Origin: Chalciporus piperatus
Taxonomy: Eukaryota; Basidiomycota; Agaricomycetes; Boletales; Boletaceae
Assembly (NCBI GenBank): GCA_038093975.1
Contig: JBBPTG010000152.1
Span: 1 to 58,755 of the forward strand
Direction: 5' to 3'
DNA: 58,755 nucleotides
How positions within the stretch are numbered: the first letter of the stretch is position 1; the number at the start of each line of letters is the position of its first letter. The translations under genes were made by a program, and so were the position numbers. Positions 22,239-32,135 of the stretch are shown here, in pieces. The notes beneath the pieces are model-generated. The model was given only the letters and a program-made list of their open reading frames with translations. It had not been told where the DNA came from and did no database searches.

Positions 22239-25001
22239 GAGAGATGGGTTCTCAGAGGCATGGACTTAGTTTACCTAATGGTTATATTAGTACCGGTCCT
22301 CATGTTTTGTTTAAATATAATTCTTCTTCTTCTTCTGAAAGGGCGTCCTCTAGTGGCGTGGCGACAGAAGTAAAACAATTCGTGCTTAATTCCCTTAAGG
22401 TAAATTATTCGAAAAAAGAAATCCCATCAAAAATACATGTAAGGAATCAAAATCGGAAGAACGAGCTGGACCTCGCTATTACTATTATGTACGATAAAGG
22501 GGAGCAATGGAAGAAAATGGAGTTTGCCGCTCTGTTGGATTCCGGCGCAACCGAAACTTTTATAGATAAATCGTTCTGTGAGCGACATGGTTTGACACTG
22601 GAAGAACTTCCTTTTCCTATTCCAGTGTACAACGCCGACGGCAGAGAGGGAGCGATAGGCGGTGTCACTCACAAGGTTTCGCTTGTTCTGGGACACAATG
22701 GACATTTTGAGCACATGGACGCTTTTGTTTCTGTACTTGGCACTCATCACATGATCATCGGCTACGATTGGCTTGAGAGGCATAACCCTGAAATTGATTG
22801 GGTGGCCAAACGAGTACGATTCACACGCTGTACGGATCAGTGCAAAGTAGTCAACTATCATTTGAATCGTTCTTTTTCTATTCGCAGAGTGTTTGAGGCG
22901 GGGCTCACCGAGAAAGTCCCAGTAGAGCTCCACGAATACTTAGATGTCTTTTCAGAGCAAGAGAGTGAGCGTATGCCTACCCGAAAGGCGTGGGACCACG
23001 CAATAGATCTCAAGCCTGATTTCGTTCCTAAAAAGGGTCGGGTGATTCCGATGTCCGAACAGGAACTAGATGACGTCAAAAAGTTCATCGATAAGGAGTT
23101 ATCGAAAGGATATCTTCGTCCGTCGAAATCCCCTCAGACATCTCCTGTTTTCTTTATTCCAAAAAAGGACGGTAAAAAGAGATTAGTTATGGATTATCGT
23201 TACGTAAATGAGGGAACTGTCAAGAACGCTTACCCTCTTCCCCTCATTTCCGGACTTATCGACCAGCTCAAAGGAGCTGACATGTTTACTAAAATGGACC
23301 TACGTTGGGGTTATAATAATGTTAGAATAAAAGAAGGCGACGAATGGAAAGCGGCTTTTGTTACTCCATTTGGCGCTTATGAACCAGTTGTCATGTACTT
23401 TGGACTTACGAACTCTCCCCCCACATTCCAACAAATGATGAATGATCTATTTAGCAATCTTCATGGGGTTCTCATTATTTATATCGACGATCTCATGATC
23501 TTTACGTTCGGAAAAACTAGAGCAGAGCACTTAGAAATAGTTAAAACTGTATTGCAACGTCTCAGAGAGAATGATCTTTCCGTATAACTAGAAAAGTGTA
23601 GCTTCGCTGTGGATTCCGTAGATTTCCTGGGAATAGTTATCTCCCAGAAAGGCGTAGAGATGGACATTTCGAAGGTGCAGGCTATTTTGGATTGGCCGGC
23701 GCCAACTCGGTTGAAGGGTGTTCAGTCCTTTGTAGGATTGGCTAACTTCTATCGATGTTTCATTCAGGGCTTCGCTGACATTGCTCGTCCCTTGAATGAC
23801 CTTATCAAAAAGGACACACCATACCGGTGGGGACCGGAGCAACAGCAAGCTTTTGATAAGCTGAAACAGCAATTCACTACCGCTCCGCTTCTGGCATATC
23901 CGGACCGCTCTAAAGAAGTCAGAGTAGAAACGGACGCTAGTGACATTGCAACAGGAGCTGTGCTCTCGGTTAAATGCGATGATGGCCTCTGGAGGCCTTG
24001 TGCCTTCATTTCCCATTCCTTTAGTTCTGCTGAGAAGAACTACCCGGTTTATGACAAGGAGCTTCTAGCTGTCATTCGGGCTTTGCAGGAATGGAGACAT
24101 TATCTAATGGGTCGAGAACATTTCGAGATCTGGACAGATCACAAGAATCTCGAATATTGGAAATCTCCCCAAACTCTGAGTCCACGTCAAGCACGCTGGA
24201 ACGCGTTGCTCTCAGAGTATAATTATTCTATTATTTATAAACCGGGTTCTACAAATGGAAGGGCTGATGCTTTATCTCGTCGAGAAGATCACGGAGAAGC
24301 AGATCCCGACCATAACAAAAATATTACTGTCCTTCCTGCTTCTGTTTTTATTAATACGGTTACTCTTTCTTCGCCTATTTACGACGAAATACAAAATGAA
24401 TCAGAAAAAATAAAAAATGATACCTTAGATGGCTTCGTTTTTGACGAGGGGTCTATAGTATTTAAAAATGACAAAAACAAAGTTTTCGTTCCTATTTCTT
24501 TACGTACTAAACTACTTACAATCCTTCATGATTCTCCTATTGGCGGCCATGGTGGCCAAGGACGTACTTTGCATTTAGTTACTCGTTATTTCTCGTGGCC
24601 TGGTGTCACAAAAGACGTTAAAACTTACGTAGAACACTGTCAGACGTGCGCCCTCACGAAGGGAAAGTCAACTGCACAAGCTGGCAAACTAATTCCCCTT
24701 CCGGTTCCGAAAGAACCTTGGAAGGATATATCTATAGACTTTACCACAGGTTTTCCTAAATCACGTGGCTTTGATTCTATTTGTGTTATTGTAGATCGCT
24801 TCTCTAAAGAAGTCGAGTTTATCGCTTGTAAAAAGACAATTTCTTCGAAAGAACTAACTATTCTATTTAGAGACAATGTTTGGTGTAGACACGGACTTCC
24901 CTCTTCGATTGTTTCAGATCGAGGACCGCAATTTGCATCGGAGTTTACTTCGCAGCTTTGCACCCTTCTAGGAATAGAACAGAAGCTGTCAACTGCTTAT
25001 C
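22235..25001 (+). pseudogene. pol: pol (protease, RT, RNase H, first part of integrase), gypsy-A copy 2
   Basis: Same domains as copy 1. Here the protease codon after the active site is CGA (no stop). RT has YIDD at 23480-23491. A TAA at 23585-23587 ends the first frame where copy 1 has a Lys codon; the second frame runs from 23588. RNase H (ETDASDIATGA, WTDHKNLEYW) and the first two integrase acidic residues (ISIDFTTG, VSDRGPQFASEF) are intact. Integrase is cut at 25001, just before the segment with the third catalytic acidic residue, by Ins-1. Confidence 0.92.
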
Positions 25002-25499
25002 CATCAGGAAAAATGACTTATGCCATATGTCACCATATGGCAATATTTGATGCTATTTGATGCTATTTGATGTTATTTGTGCACTATGGGCCATATGGCA
25101 AAAAGGGAAAAGTACCCAACTATAGTGCATCATATAGCATACAAATAGCACCAAATTGCATCATATAGCAGGGCCTGTAGACATGTAAAAGGCCTCTATC
25201 AATATAAGCTATATGTGCACAATGTGCACCAAATGGAAAAGTGAAAAAACAATGGGGGCTTTTCCATATGGCGCCATTTTTCACTCTTTATGTCAACATA
25301 TCACACTTGAGTTAAAATACTTCAGGCTGAATTCGGTGCTAATATAATACATGATGAAATGAAAAGTAAAACATGGTGTTGGTCTCCAGACTGGCGAAAT
25401 CAAAGGAAAGGCCTGACGATGACACTGGGTTCACTCTGTATCGTTAAAAATCAGTGATGTCTTGTCAAAAATCAGTGAGAACTTACCTGGTGTCCTCCT

Positions 25500-26079
25500 G
25501 GATCCTCTTTTGAACGCCTGCCAGATAGGTTGGGCACTTTGCCTCAAATTCTTGGAGCATCTTCATGTAGTGCTCCCATCTGAATATGGATAGTAAAATA
25601 AGTGTTGACTACAACTTGAAAAACTATATACCTTGGCCTGAAAACTGTGTCATTGAACTCTTGAGGTGCCCCATCAATCAAGCCTACAAGAACACATTCT
25701 ACCTGTGAACTTGAATGTCAGCAATTGAAAATTAAGAGATACGAAACCTACTGCTCGATTCCCCCTTGAGTCCACCAGGTAGTCCGTATGCAGCAGGGAC
25801 TGCATAGCATGCCTTCGCCACCAGCTCACCCCAAACCTGTGTAACTCCTCCCTGGGCCTGTACAGATTTTTAGTAGTACAGTAGTACATTGTCATTGAAA
25901 GGAATGGAACTTACATAGTCGATCAACCCTTTCTTGATCTGGAGGTCATCTTCCAGGGACTTGAGGAGAGAACTAATTCGTTGTTTGAGTTTGAGGAGGT
26001 GGATGGTGGTGGTGATGGGGCAAGCAGCCCAAGCACCGGCGGCGTGCATGAACGAGCTCGCCGGCTCGTAAAAAAGCAA
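25500..26079 (-). pseudogene. Coding-like exons inside Ins-1, function unknown
   Basis: On the minus strand, 26079-25920 reads MLFYEP... through LQIKKGLIDY, and a GTAAGT donor follows. Further plausible exons lie at 25860-25760, 25690-25630 and 25580-25500, with short GT-AG gaps; one reads EFNDTVFRPR and another WEHYMKMLQEFEAKCP. It looks like part of a spliced gene carried or captured by Ins-1. I do not recognise the protein. Confidence 0.35.
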
Positions 26080-26690
26080 TGGGGAGCTGTGGAGGGGGTC
26101 TGTGGTGAGTACATGTGGTGGTAGGTGAGTGGAAACTCACCTGATGATGGCAGCGGGGCTGTCGAGCCCTCGCCAGCCGTGTTTTGATGTTGAGTTAGAG
26201 GCCTTGAGTTGGGAGGAGGTGCGGGAGGTGTCGTGAGGTGGCGGCGTGCGCGAACGAGCTCGCCGGCTCGTAAAAAAGTGGTGGAAAGCTGTGGAGGGAG
26301 TCTGTGGTGAGTAGATGTGGTGGTGGGTAAGTGAAAACTCACCTAGTGAGGCCGGCAGGGCTGTTGAGCCCTCGCCGGCCGTGTTCGAGTGGGTGCGGGA
26401 GGTGTCGTGAGGTGGCGGCGTGCGCGAACGAGCTTGCCGGCTCGTAAAAAAGTGGTGGGGAGCCGTGGAGGGGGTCTGTGGTGAGTAGATGTGGTGGTGG
26501 GTAAGTGAAAACTCACCTAGTGAGGCCGGCAGGGCTGTTGAGCCCTCGCCGGCCGTGTTCGAGTGGGTGTTGAAGGTGGGAGGTGATGGTGGGGCACGAG
26601 CAGCTATGCTCGAGGTAAGTGGATGTGGTGGTGGGGGAGTGGAAACTCACCTAGTAAGGCCGGCGGGGCTGTTGAGCCCTCGCCGGCCTG
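26030..26690 (+). repeat. Tandem GC-hairpin modules of Ins-1
   Basis: Hairpin cores at about 26149-26178, 26351-26380, 26525-26554 and 26659-26688. The consensus arms are GCCGGCGGGGCT and AGCCCTCGCCGGC around a GTTG loop. Each core is preceded by a smaller stem (GTGAGT...ACTCAC). In the first three units an ACGAGC...GCTCGTAAAAAA stem also precedes it. Units 2 and 3 are near-identical tandem copies. Related modules occur in Ins-2, Ins-3, Ins-4 and beside the Plavaka fragment. Confidence 0.8.
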
Positions 26691-27612
26691 GGCGCAGGGG
26701 CAGCACATTTGTTTGAGCGGGTGGAGGTGGGCATGTTGCTAAAACTTGGTTGGGTGTGAAAGAAAGAACGGGAGAGAAGAAAAAAACTCATCTTGGGTAG
26801 AAATACGTGTGTGATGAAGTTGAAGGCTGTGGGAACGGTGGATAAGCAGACAAGTGGCAGAAACACACTCTTGTTCCCCAAATAGTTCCAACTTCGCTTG
26901 GGACTACTCAAAAAGGGAATTGCGCAAGACATCCACGGACGAGACCGCTGCGACAACCACAGCGAACGCGTCCGTTGACGCCAACGCGAACGGAAATGTG
27001 GACAGGAACTCACCTACTAACAATCACCAGAGCGCGTTGCTTGAGGGGGAGAGAAACAGGTCGAGCAGCACGAGCGACGAGCTTAATGCTCGCAGAGATC
27101 ACACATCGAGAGTGTCTACATCAGGAAAAGGTCGGGTCTCTGTCGCACACTGCGGTAAGTCATCCTCGCTCGTTGTGTTGCACTGACCATGTTCGTGCGC
27201 CCTCGACAACCTTCTCTCCCCACGTTTTGACGTGTTCTGTCGTCCTCCCTTTTGTCCTGCTCGACTCTGAGTATCCCTGGTCCCTCCTCAATGATCTCTG
27301 TGTGTCCGTCCGTGCGTCCGTCCGTCGCACAATCCCAAAGTCCTGCTGGCTCGAGCCATGAAACGTCTGGCAAAAAAGTGACCGCCGCCGACGCGGAATC
27401 TGTAGATGATGAAGAAGCGGTCGAAGACAAGGATGAGGACAATGAGGGTGACAGGACCTATCAAACATTGTACTAGATATATCAGTAGCATTGTGTACTA
27501 TAGCAATAAATAGCCCATATAGTGCCATATGTGCAACTTATAGCACAAATATGTCCAATGTGTGACATGGCTGCAATATGGCCAACTATGGCATAGGGTG
27601 TTTTTCCTGATG

Positions 27613-28371
27613 TCACCCCCAAACCGATGGCCAAACAGAGTGTATGAACCGAGAACTCCAGCAGTATCTCCGCGCTTACCTGGCTAAACGTCAAACAGAA
27701 TGGGCTGATTGGTTGAAGATAGCACAGTTCCATCATAATTCCTCCCTTTCCACTGCTACTGGAATGATTCCCTTCGCTATAACAAAAAACTACTTCCCAC
27801 GCATGGGATTTGAAGGTGATTCATCTCCGGCTGGTACATTCTTAGAGAAATGTGGAAAGGCACACAAAGAAGTAGAGCAGGAGTTAGAAGAAACTCAGAA
27901 CCGGATAAAAGAGCAAGCGGACAAGCATCGGTCCGAAGCTCCAGATTATCAAATTGGAGATTTCGTTATGTTATCCATGGACAACCTCAAATTACCTTAT
28001 CCTTCCAAAAAAATGATGCAGAATTGGATCGGACCTTACCAGATCACGAAGGTCCTCCCTAATGCAGTCACCCTTGACTTGCCCAATTCTATGCACATCC
28101 ATCCCACAATTAATGTCAAACGGGTCAAACCGGCTAAAGAACCGTTAGAAGGGCAACCGGTCCGTCTTCCGGATCCGGTAGTAGTCAACCAAGAGGGAGA
28201 AGAAGAGTACGAGGTAGATTACGTAGTGAAATCTCAGGTTAAACAAGGACAGCTAGAGTATCTGGTTCATTGGAAAGGTTGGGACATATCAGATCATACA
28301 TGGAAAAAGGCAGCACATTTGTCAAATGCACCCGAAGCTGTTAAAGCTTTTCACAAAAAGCACCCGTCCGC
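27613..28371 (+). pseudogene. pol: pol C-terminal part (end of integrase, chromodomain), gypsy-A copy 2
   Basis: Resumes the integrase exactly where 25001 left it. The third acidic residue region is present, but copy 1's TERMNREL reads TECMNREL here (CGT to TGT). The chromodomain is present with YLVHWKGWDISDHTW (about 28260-28305). The copy ends at 28371, within the last helix; the final 50 or so residues and the 3' LTR are gone. Adjacent foreign sequence keeps the frame open to 28618 by chance. Confidence 0.9.
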
Positions 28372-28738
28372 TGTAGGGAACGCATATTCCCTACGCTTGC
28401 AGCCGGCGTTCTACCCCCATTTCCCATTCTCAACATTCCTCGACGTTTTTCCTTTCTTTCCGCTTATGTCCCAACCTCTTCCGCCGCACATACAGCCTTC
28501 CGTCCCTATCACGTTCCGTTCCCGTCGTTCCGTGGTACACGGAAACCACGGATTGTTTGTTTTGTTCACAGGTATCGTCCTCCGTGTCCCCGGAAACCGT
28601 TGTCCAGGTATGAGATGATTCGCTGGTAAGCTTCCCTTCCATTCCACGTCCTCTAACCTTGCTATGCGTCCTTACTGTCGCACTTTCCTTACTTTTACTC
28701 ATCCTTTTCGTCTTGTCATCTATCCTGTCTATACTTAG
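28372..28738. other. Unassigned junction sequence after truncated gypsy-A copy 2
   Basis: Begins with a small perfect hairpin, GTAGGGAA, loop CGCATA, TTCCCTAC (28373-28394), right at the breakpoint. The remainder is pyrimidine-rich and non-repetitive within this window. No gene seen. Confidence 0.4.
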
Positions 28739-29342
28739 TGAAACGACTCAACTCAATCAAGAGCTAGCGCTATCATCAGACAACATGCCCTAGCGAAACC
28801 ACATCAACTCAGTTAACTAGAGCTGAGGATCAGACTAGGCAAGCAGGAGCGCTTGGCCCATGAAGTTCAAGAAGAGGAAACTCCAGGAGAACAAGACTGG
28901 AGAGCCAGTGCTTGTCAACCCGGGTTTATATACTATTGACAGTGTTTGTACATGTTGTGGCTAAACCTTAACTATATGACTAGGTATGACTAGATATGAG
29001 TCATGGCGAGTAACAGCCAATAGTGTATATGACTAGTAAGCGAGATGAGTCAGCGTGAGTCAGTATGAGTCACGGTGAGTCATAATGAGTCAATAAGAGT
29101 CTGAGTCATGGTGACTCGGTATGAGTCATGGACAGTGGGGAAGATGCACAGCCACGCACAGCCACGTTACGTAAGCGAAAGGCTAGACCTAGCTGATGTC
29201 AGCAGGTCACGTGATGTGATCTTGATAAGATAAGATAACAGAAAAGGGAGAGAAAGCGACTAAGTGCAAAAGTGAAAGAGAAACATAGTAAGCGTAGTGA
29301 AGTCTAGGAAAGACTAGGATAAGGAACTGAGCGTTCGTAACA
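28739..29342 (-). repeat. LTR-C (third LTR family), probably a 3' LTR
   Basis: 604 bp, minus-strand orientation TGTTACGAACGC...GTCGTTTCA. Same sequence as 52937-53539 and 54886-55488. A minus-strand TATATAAA lies near 28925. Unlike the two solo copies, the flanks here (CTTAG and CTACC) do not match. On the minus strand the LTR is preceded by ATAGAGAGGAGGTAG (29357-29343), a good polypurine tract. I therefore read it as the 3' LTR of a minus-strand element whose body is mostly gone. Confidence 0.75.
28997..29128 (-). promoter_or_regulatory. Decamer array of TGAGTCA (bZIP/Gcn4-AP-1-type) sites in LTR-C
   Basis: Exact TGAGTCA at 28997, 29046, 29056, 29066, 29076, 29086, 29102 and 29122, with a one-base variant (TGACTCG) at 29112. 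Most are spaced exactly 10 bp, one helical turn. Three GATAA words (29224-29238) and CACGTG (near 29210) lie nearby. The array is about 70-200 bp upstream of the minus-strand TATATAAA. TGAGTCA is the known target of Gcn4/AP-1-like factors; induction by starvation or stress is inference. Confidence 0.65.
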
Positions 29343-30259
29343 CTACCTCCTCTCTATGGATCGTATTCCAGATGATCAAGACCTTGCAAGGATATCAACC
29401 TGTGAAGCAGCACGAACATTGTGCAATGAACGGCGATGATGATGATGATATCGAGGATCATGATGATGGGGATGGGTGGTAGGATTCTCAGAATCCGGAA
29501 TTGGAGTAGTTGAAATGCGAAACAGCATGTGATGATGACAACGTATCTGCGAGTGCGAGCATTGCGATAGTTGCGAGCGACGACATTGCGAACGACAGCG
29601 GCGAAGGCGTTTGAGTTCATTGTGATGATTGTTTCAATGATGGATGTGAATGGAGAGCAAGAGCGTAAAACATCACTCTTTATACCTTTTCGGTTCTCGG
29701 CACGGTTTCCAATCAATCGATATTTTCATCGTCAGTCTGACTCGTTCGACTGTCATGCAGTTGTAATTGTGACTCGAATAGAATTCTGAGTCATGCTGTG
29801 TAAGCACGGGGTGGATGGATGTGTAGCGTGGGAAATTCTAATTGCATCCAGTGCAATGTCAAGAATAGACCTTGGTTCTCACGTGCGAGTAGATTTCGCA
29901 TAGCTTTCAATGCGCAAGGCATTTCAGGTTTCGACCTTGTAAGCATGAATCAACAATGTAATTCACCTTGTGTTCGTCATGGGATATGGAAGCTTCAAGC
30001 GTATAGCGTTCCGACCAATCAGATTTGCGATTGTGTAAGGTTCTAACCTTGTAAGAAAGGTTTCCTTGGATTGTATCAACACGTTTCTCGAGTGTGTCAA
30101 TGAGAATTGCAGCAGCGAGTGCTAAAGCGAGTTGTGATGAGCGTGAAGATTGTGAAATCCTCAGAAATGCGCGTTCTCGGTAGAGATTTGGGTTCTTCAA
30201 GCGATTGTAGCTTGGAATTTGGGCGAGAGAAAGAGATTTTGAGCGAAGAAAATGATTAT
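29343..30259 (-). other. Possible remnant body of the LTR-C element, or unknown sequence
   Basis: The minus-strand ORF 29716-29354 (120 residues) ends 12 bp from the LTR and contains two hydrophobic stretches (YVVIITCCFAF and PIIMILDIIIIIAVH). It could be a chance frame. No RT, integrase or gag motif is visible in this 0.9 kb. A word like ACCTTGTAAGCA recurs near 29935 and 30045. Function unknown. Confidence 0.25.
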
Positions 30260-30539
30260 GGTTAACACCATTATTGTTCGTACCCTTGGTACTCTGGGGC
30301 TTTTTGTGCTATAAGGGGGCCATTTGTGCTATAGGGTATACTTTGGCACCTTATGTGCCATTTGATATCCCCAAATATTACATATGATATAGTATTGATA
30401 AAAATATCTAGTACAAAGTCTCATAAGAGTACTTGCTAGACCAATTGTTGAGTAAAAAAGAAGAACAATTGTCTAGTACATTGTTGGACTTCCATTCTGA
30501 TGGCCACTGGGATGAACCAGAAGCTAAAGATATTAGTTG

Positions 30540-31127
30540 ACAGGTTTGTCATATAGTTTTAACAGAAACTATGTCTCCCTGAACAACAGCGGGCAAGTGA
30601 GAGGATGGATGCAAAGGAGCAGGTTTGGAAACAGTGTACATATTATGGAACTTGCCTGGGGAACTGGAGAGGCGGTACCATTCTATGTACGCCAATGGTT
30701 CCTTGGGCCAATTCACAGGTGCTGGAGTCAACAGAGAAAGGGTGGCGGGTAATTTGAAAATCACCCTCAGCCGCCCTATTCTCATTCCTGTGGCCCAGAG
30801 TCAGTGATGGAGATGATTGGTTTAAAACAATGAACCCTTACCTTGTAAGCCTGCGGTCTCTGCATCTCCCCAGTAGGCCACTGCTACCGTGTCAAACCTG
30901 CCTGGCTTGGCCTTGATAGAGTCCACCCCCTCCTCACCATCGACGTCGCTGCCCAGGACATCCAAGGCAAACTTGCAGGAATGCCAGACATCAAGCTTGT
31001 CAAAGGGAAGGTGGGCATACAGGACAGCAGCTCGAGCAAGAGTTTCGCCTGCAGGGAGCAGGGAGTTGAGGTAGTTGCGAAGGTGGTGGGCAAAAGAGGG
31101 CGCATTGTGGTTTTTTTCCAGCAGCAC
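30540..31127 (-). pseudogene. Plavaka-like (CACTA-related) transposase, C-terminal fragment
   Basis: Two minus-strand blocks. The first (31127-about 30880) reads FAHHLRNYLNSLLPAGETL, then FDKLDVWHSCKFALDVLG and KAKPGRFDTVAVAYWG. A likely intron follows. The second (30785-30549) has RIGRLRVIFKLP and LAYIEWYRLSSSPGKFHNMY. The order RFDTV, then G-x-R-x-G-x-x-R-V-x-F-x-L-P, then A-Y-x-E-W resembles, from memory, the C-terminal part of fungal Plavaka transposases. The catalytic core is absent. It abuts GC-hairpin modules of the Ins family, which raises the question whether Plavaka-type transposase mobilises them. Family call is moderate. Confidence 0.5.
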
Positions 31128-31129
31128 AC

Positions 31130-31280
31130 GGTGTGTTCTTCCTCACCCACCACCACCACCTCTCACCTCGTACAGAGCCACAAACGACCTCGACCTCGAA
31201 CTCGACGGCCGGCGTGGGCTCAACAGCCCCGCCGGCAGCACACGGTGTGTTTTTCCTCACCCACCACCACATCAGGAAAA
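31130..31280. repeat. Ins-type GC-hairpin module and CATCAGGAAAA end (Ins-5 fragment)
   Basis: A GC hairpin lies at 31207-31236 (reverse orientation), with ACACACCGTGTG words on both sides, closely resembling 55690-55760. CATCAGGAAAA occurs at 31270 and is followed by AGATAATTGTCC, similar to the terminal sequence of Ins-2 and Ins-3. The matching opposite end was not found, so this is a fragment or rearranged copy. Confidence 0.5.
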
Positions 31281-31939
31281 TCCGCCGGCCATGATTACAG
31301 ATAATTGTCCAAAACTATGGACAACTGTGGTCTTTATAGGTTAATCCATAAATTACGAAGGTCCCGATAATTGCGTATAATACAATGTGGCAGTTTGCAA
31401 AATGAGGGATCCACAAGTATGGGTTATTATGCATAGTTATCTAACTAATACATGACAGAGAACCATCCAGGGCAAACAGAGGCCGATTAACGAATGAATT
31501 CGGATGTACCCATTCAGCGAGCAGGCAATAGGTGCCATCCAATGGTCTGTGGTGTCCAGTTGTTCACATGGTGGTGAGTACAGAGAGTGCACGATACGGA
31601 GGATAGCCTGAGACCGACCATGCATACCTACATGACTGTTAGCACTCGTGATTGTGCAGGGTGAGTGGAGGGGAAAACATACCTGCATGGCCAATCACAC
31701 ACATAAATGGCCTGGACAGGAAACAGGTTGCGCGCACGAGTGACCATGCGGAGGCATCATTGGTGTTGATCGATGAGGGTAATGAGATTCTCGAACAGTG
31801 CATCAGGGAACAGGAGGAATTGGTTGCCGCACAACATTGCAAGGTTCAAATCTTTCATGAACAGCTCCGCCAACTGCAGGAGAGCAGAGCGGCGGGGACT
31901 CAGATGTTTGGTCAACCAAGGCCGGACTTGCTGTCATGA
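31281..31939 (+). pseudogene. 3' part of a coiled-coil protein gene, 5' end lost
   Basis: 31281-31440 is AT-rich with no gene. From about 31490 a plus-strand gene tail is visible. The 31652-31939 frame ends with an acidic, Leu-rich helix (EILEQCIREQEELVAAQH and IFHEQLRQLQE), a probable coiled coil. Upstream exon-like sequence ends near 31560 with a GTGAGT donor. The upstream part is missing, probably because of the Ins-5 and Plavaka sequence. No family recognised. Confidence 0.4.
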
Positions 31940-32135
31940 ACAAGTTGGTTTTCTCGCTCTTTTCTTGGCTCACACCAACCTGATGTATATTGTATTGTAA
32001 ATAGTGCGCTACACAATGTACCTGATAATAGTTGGCGCTGGCCATTACGTCATATGAGACTGTCAAAATGGAAATTGAATGATGTTAAAACCAGAGGTTG
32101 TGATCAATGTCCTTCGTTCCTCCTCATCACTCAGC

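Larger units (their letters stand above)
25002..27612 (+). mobile_element. Ins-1: 2.6-kb inverted-repeat element nested in gypsy-A integrase
   Basis: Ends are CATCAGGAAAAA at 25002 and TTTTTCCTGATG at 27612, an exact 12-bp inverted repeat, with TATGCCATA and related subterminal words on both sides. The flanks match uninterrupted copy 1 except for a duplicated TC, so the apparent target duplication is 2 bp. Inside: an AT-rich left end with GCCATATGG-type repeats, minus-strand coding-like pieces (26079-25500), three tandem units of about 175-190 bp (26030-26565) each ending in a GC-rich hairpin, a fourth hairpin at 26659, and a right part with Ser/Thr/Asp-rich frames (26854-27476). No transposase is recognisable, so it is probably non-autonomous. 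A second copy sits at the same integrase site in copy R. Confidence 0.85.
19726..28371 (+). mobile_element. gypsy-A copy 2, with Ins-1 nested in integrase and a lost 3' end
   Basis: 5' LTR (19726-20178), primer site (20181-20191), leader (20192-20888), gag (20889-22238), pol from 22235, interrupted by Ins-1 at 25002-27612 and resumed at 27613. It stops at 28371, 53 codons before the pol end in copy 1, so the pol tail, purine tract and 3' LTR are missing. Stops in gag (21447) and RT (23585) add to the damage. It has the only complete 5' region in the window and therefore defines gag and the leader. Confidence 0.93.

Noticed and set aside
26854..27476. Ser/Thr/Asp-rich ORFs in the right part of Ins-1 as a protein gene
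   Set aside because: Low complexity, several overlapping frames on both strands and no recognisable motif. The copy at 57956-58578 is conserved only because the whole element is.
25002..27612. Ins-1 as an intron of the integrase gene
   Set aside because: The ends are CATCAGG...CCTGATG rather than GT...AG, and copy 1 lacks the sequence at the same point.
29354..29716. env-like membrane protein in the LTR-C element
   Set aside because: Two hydrophobic stretches alone are weak evidence. There is no gag or pol nearby to support an element body, and no signal peptide or cleavage motif is clear.
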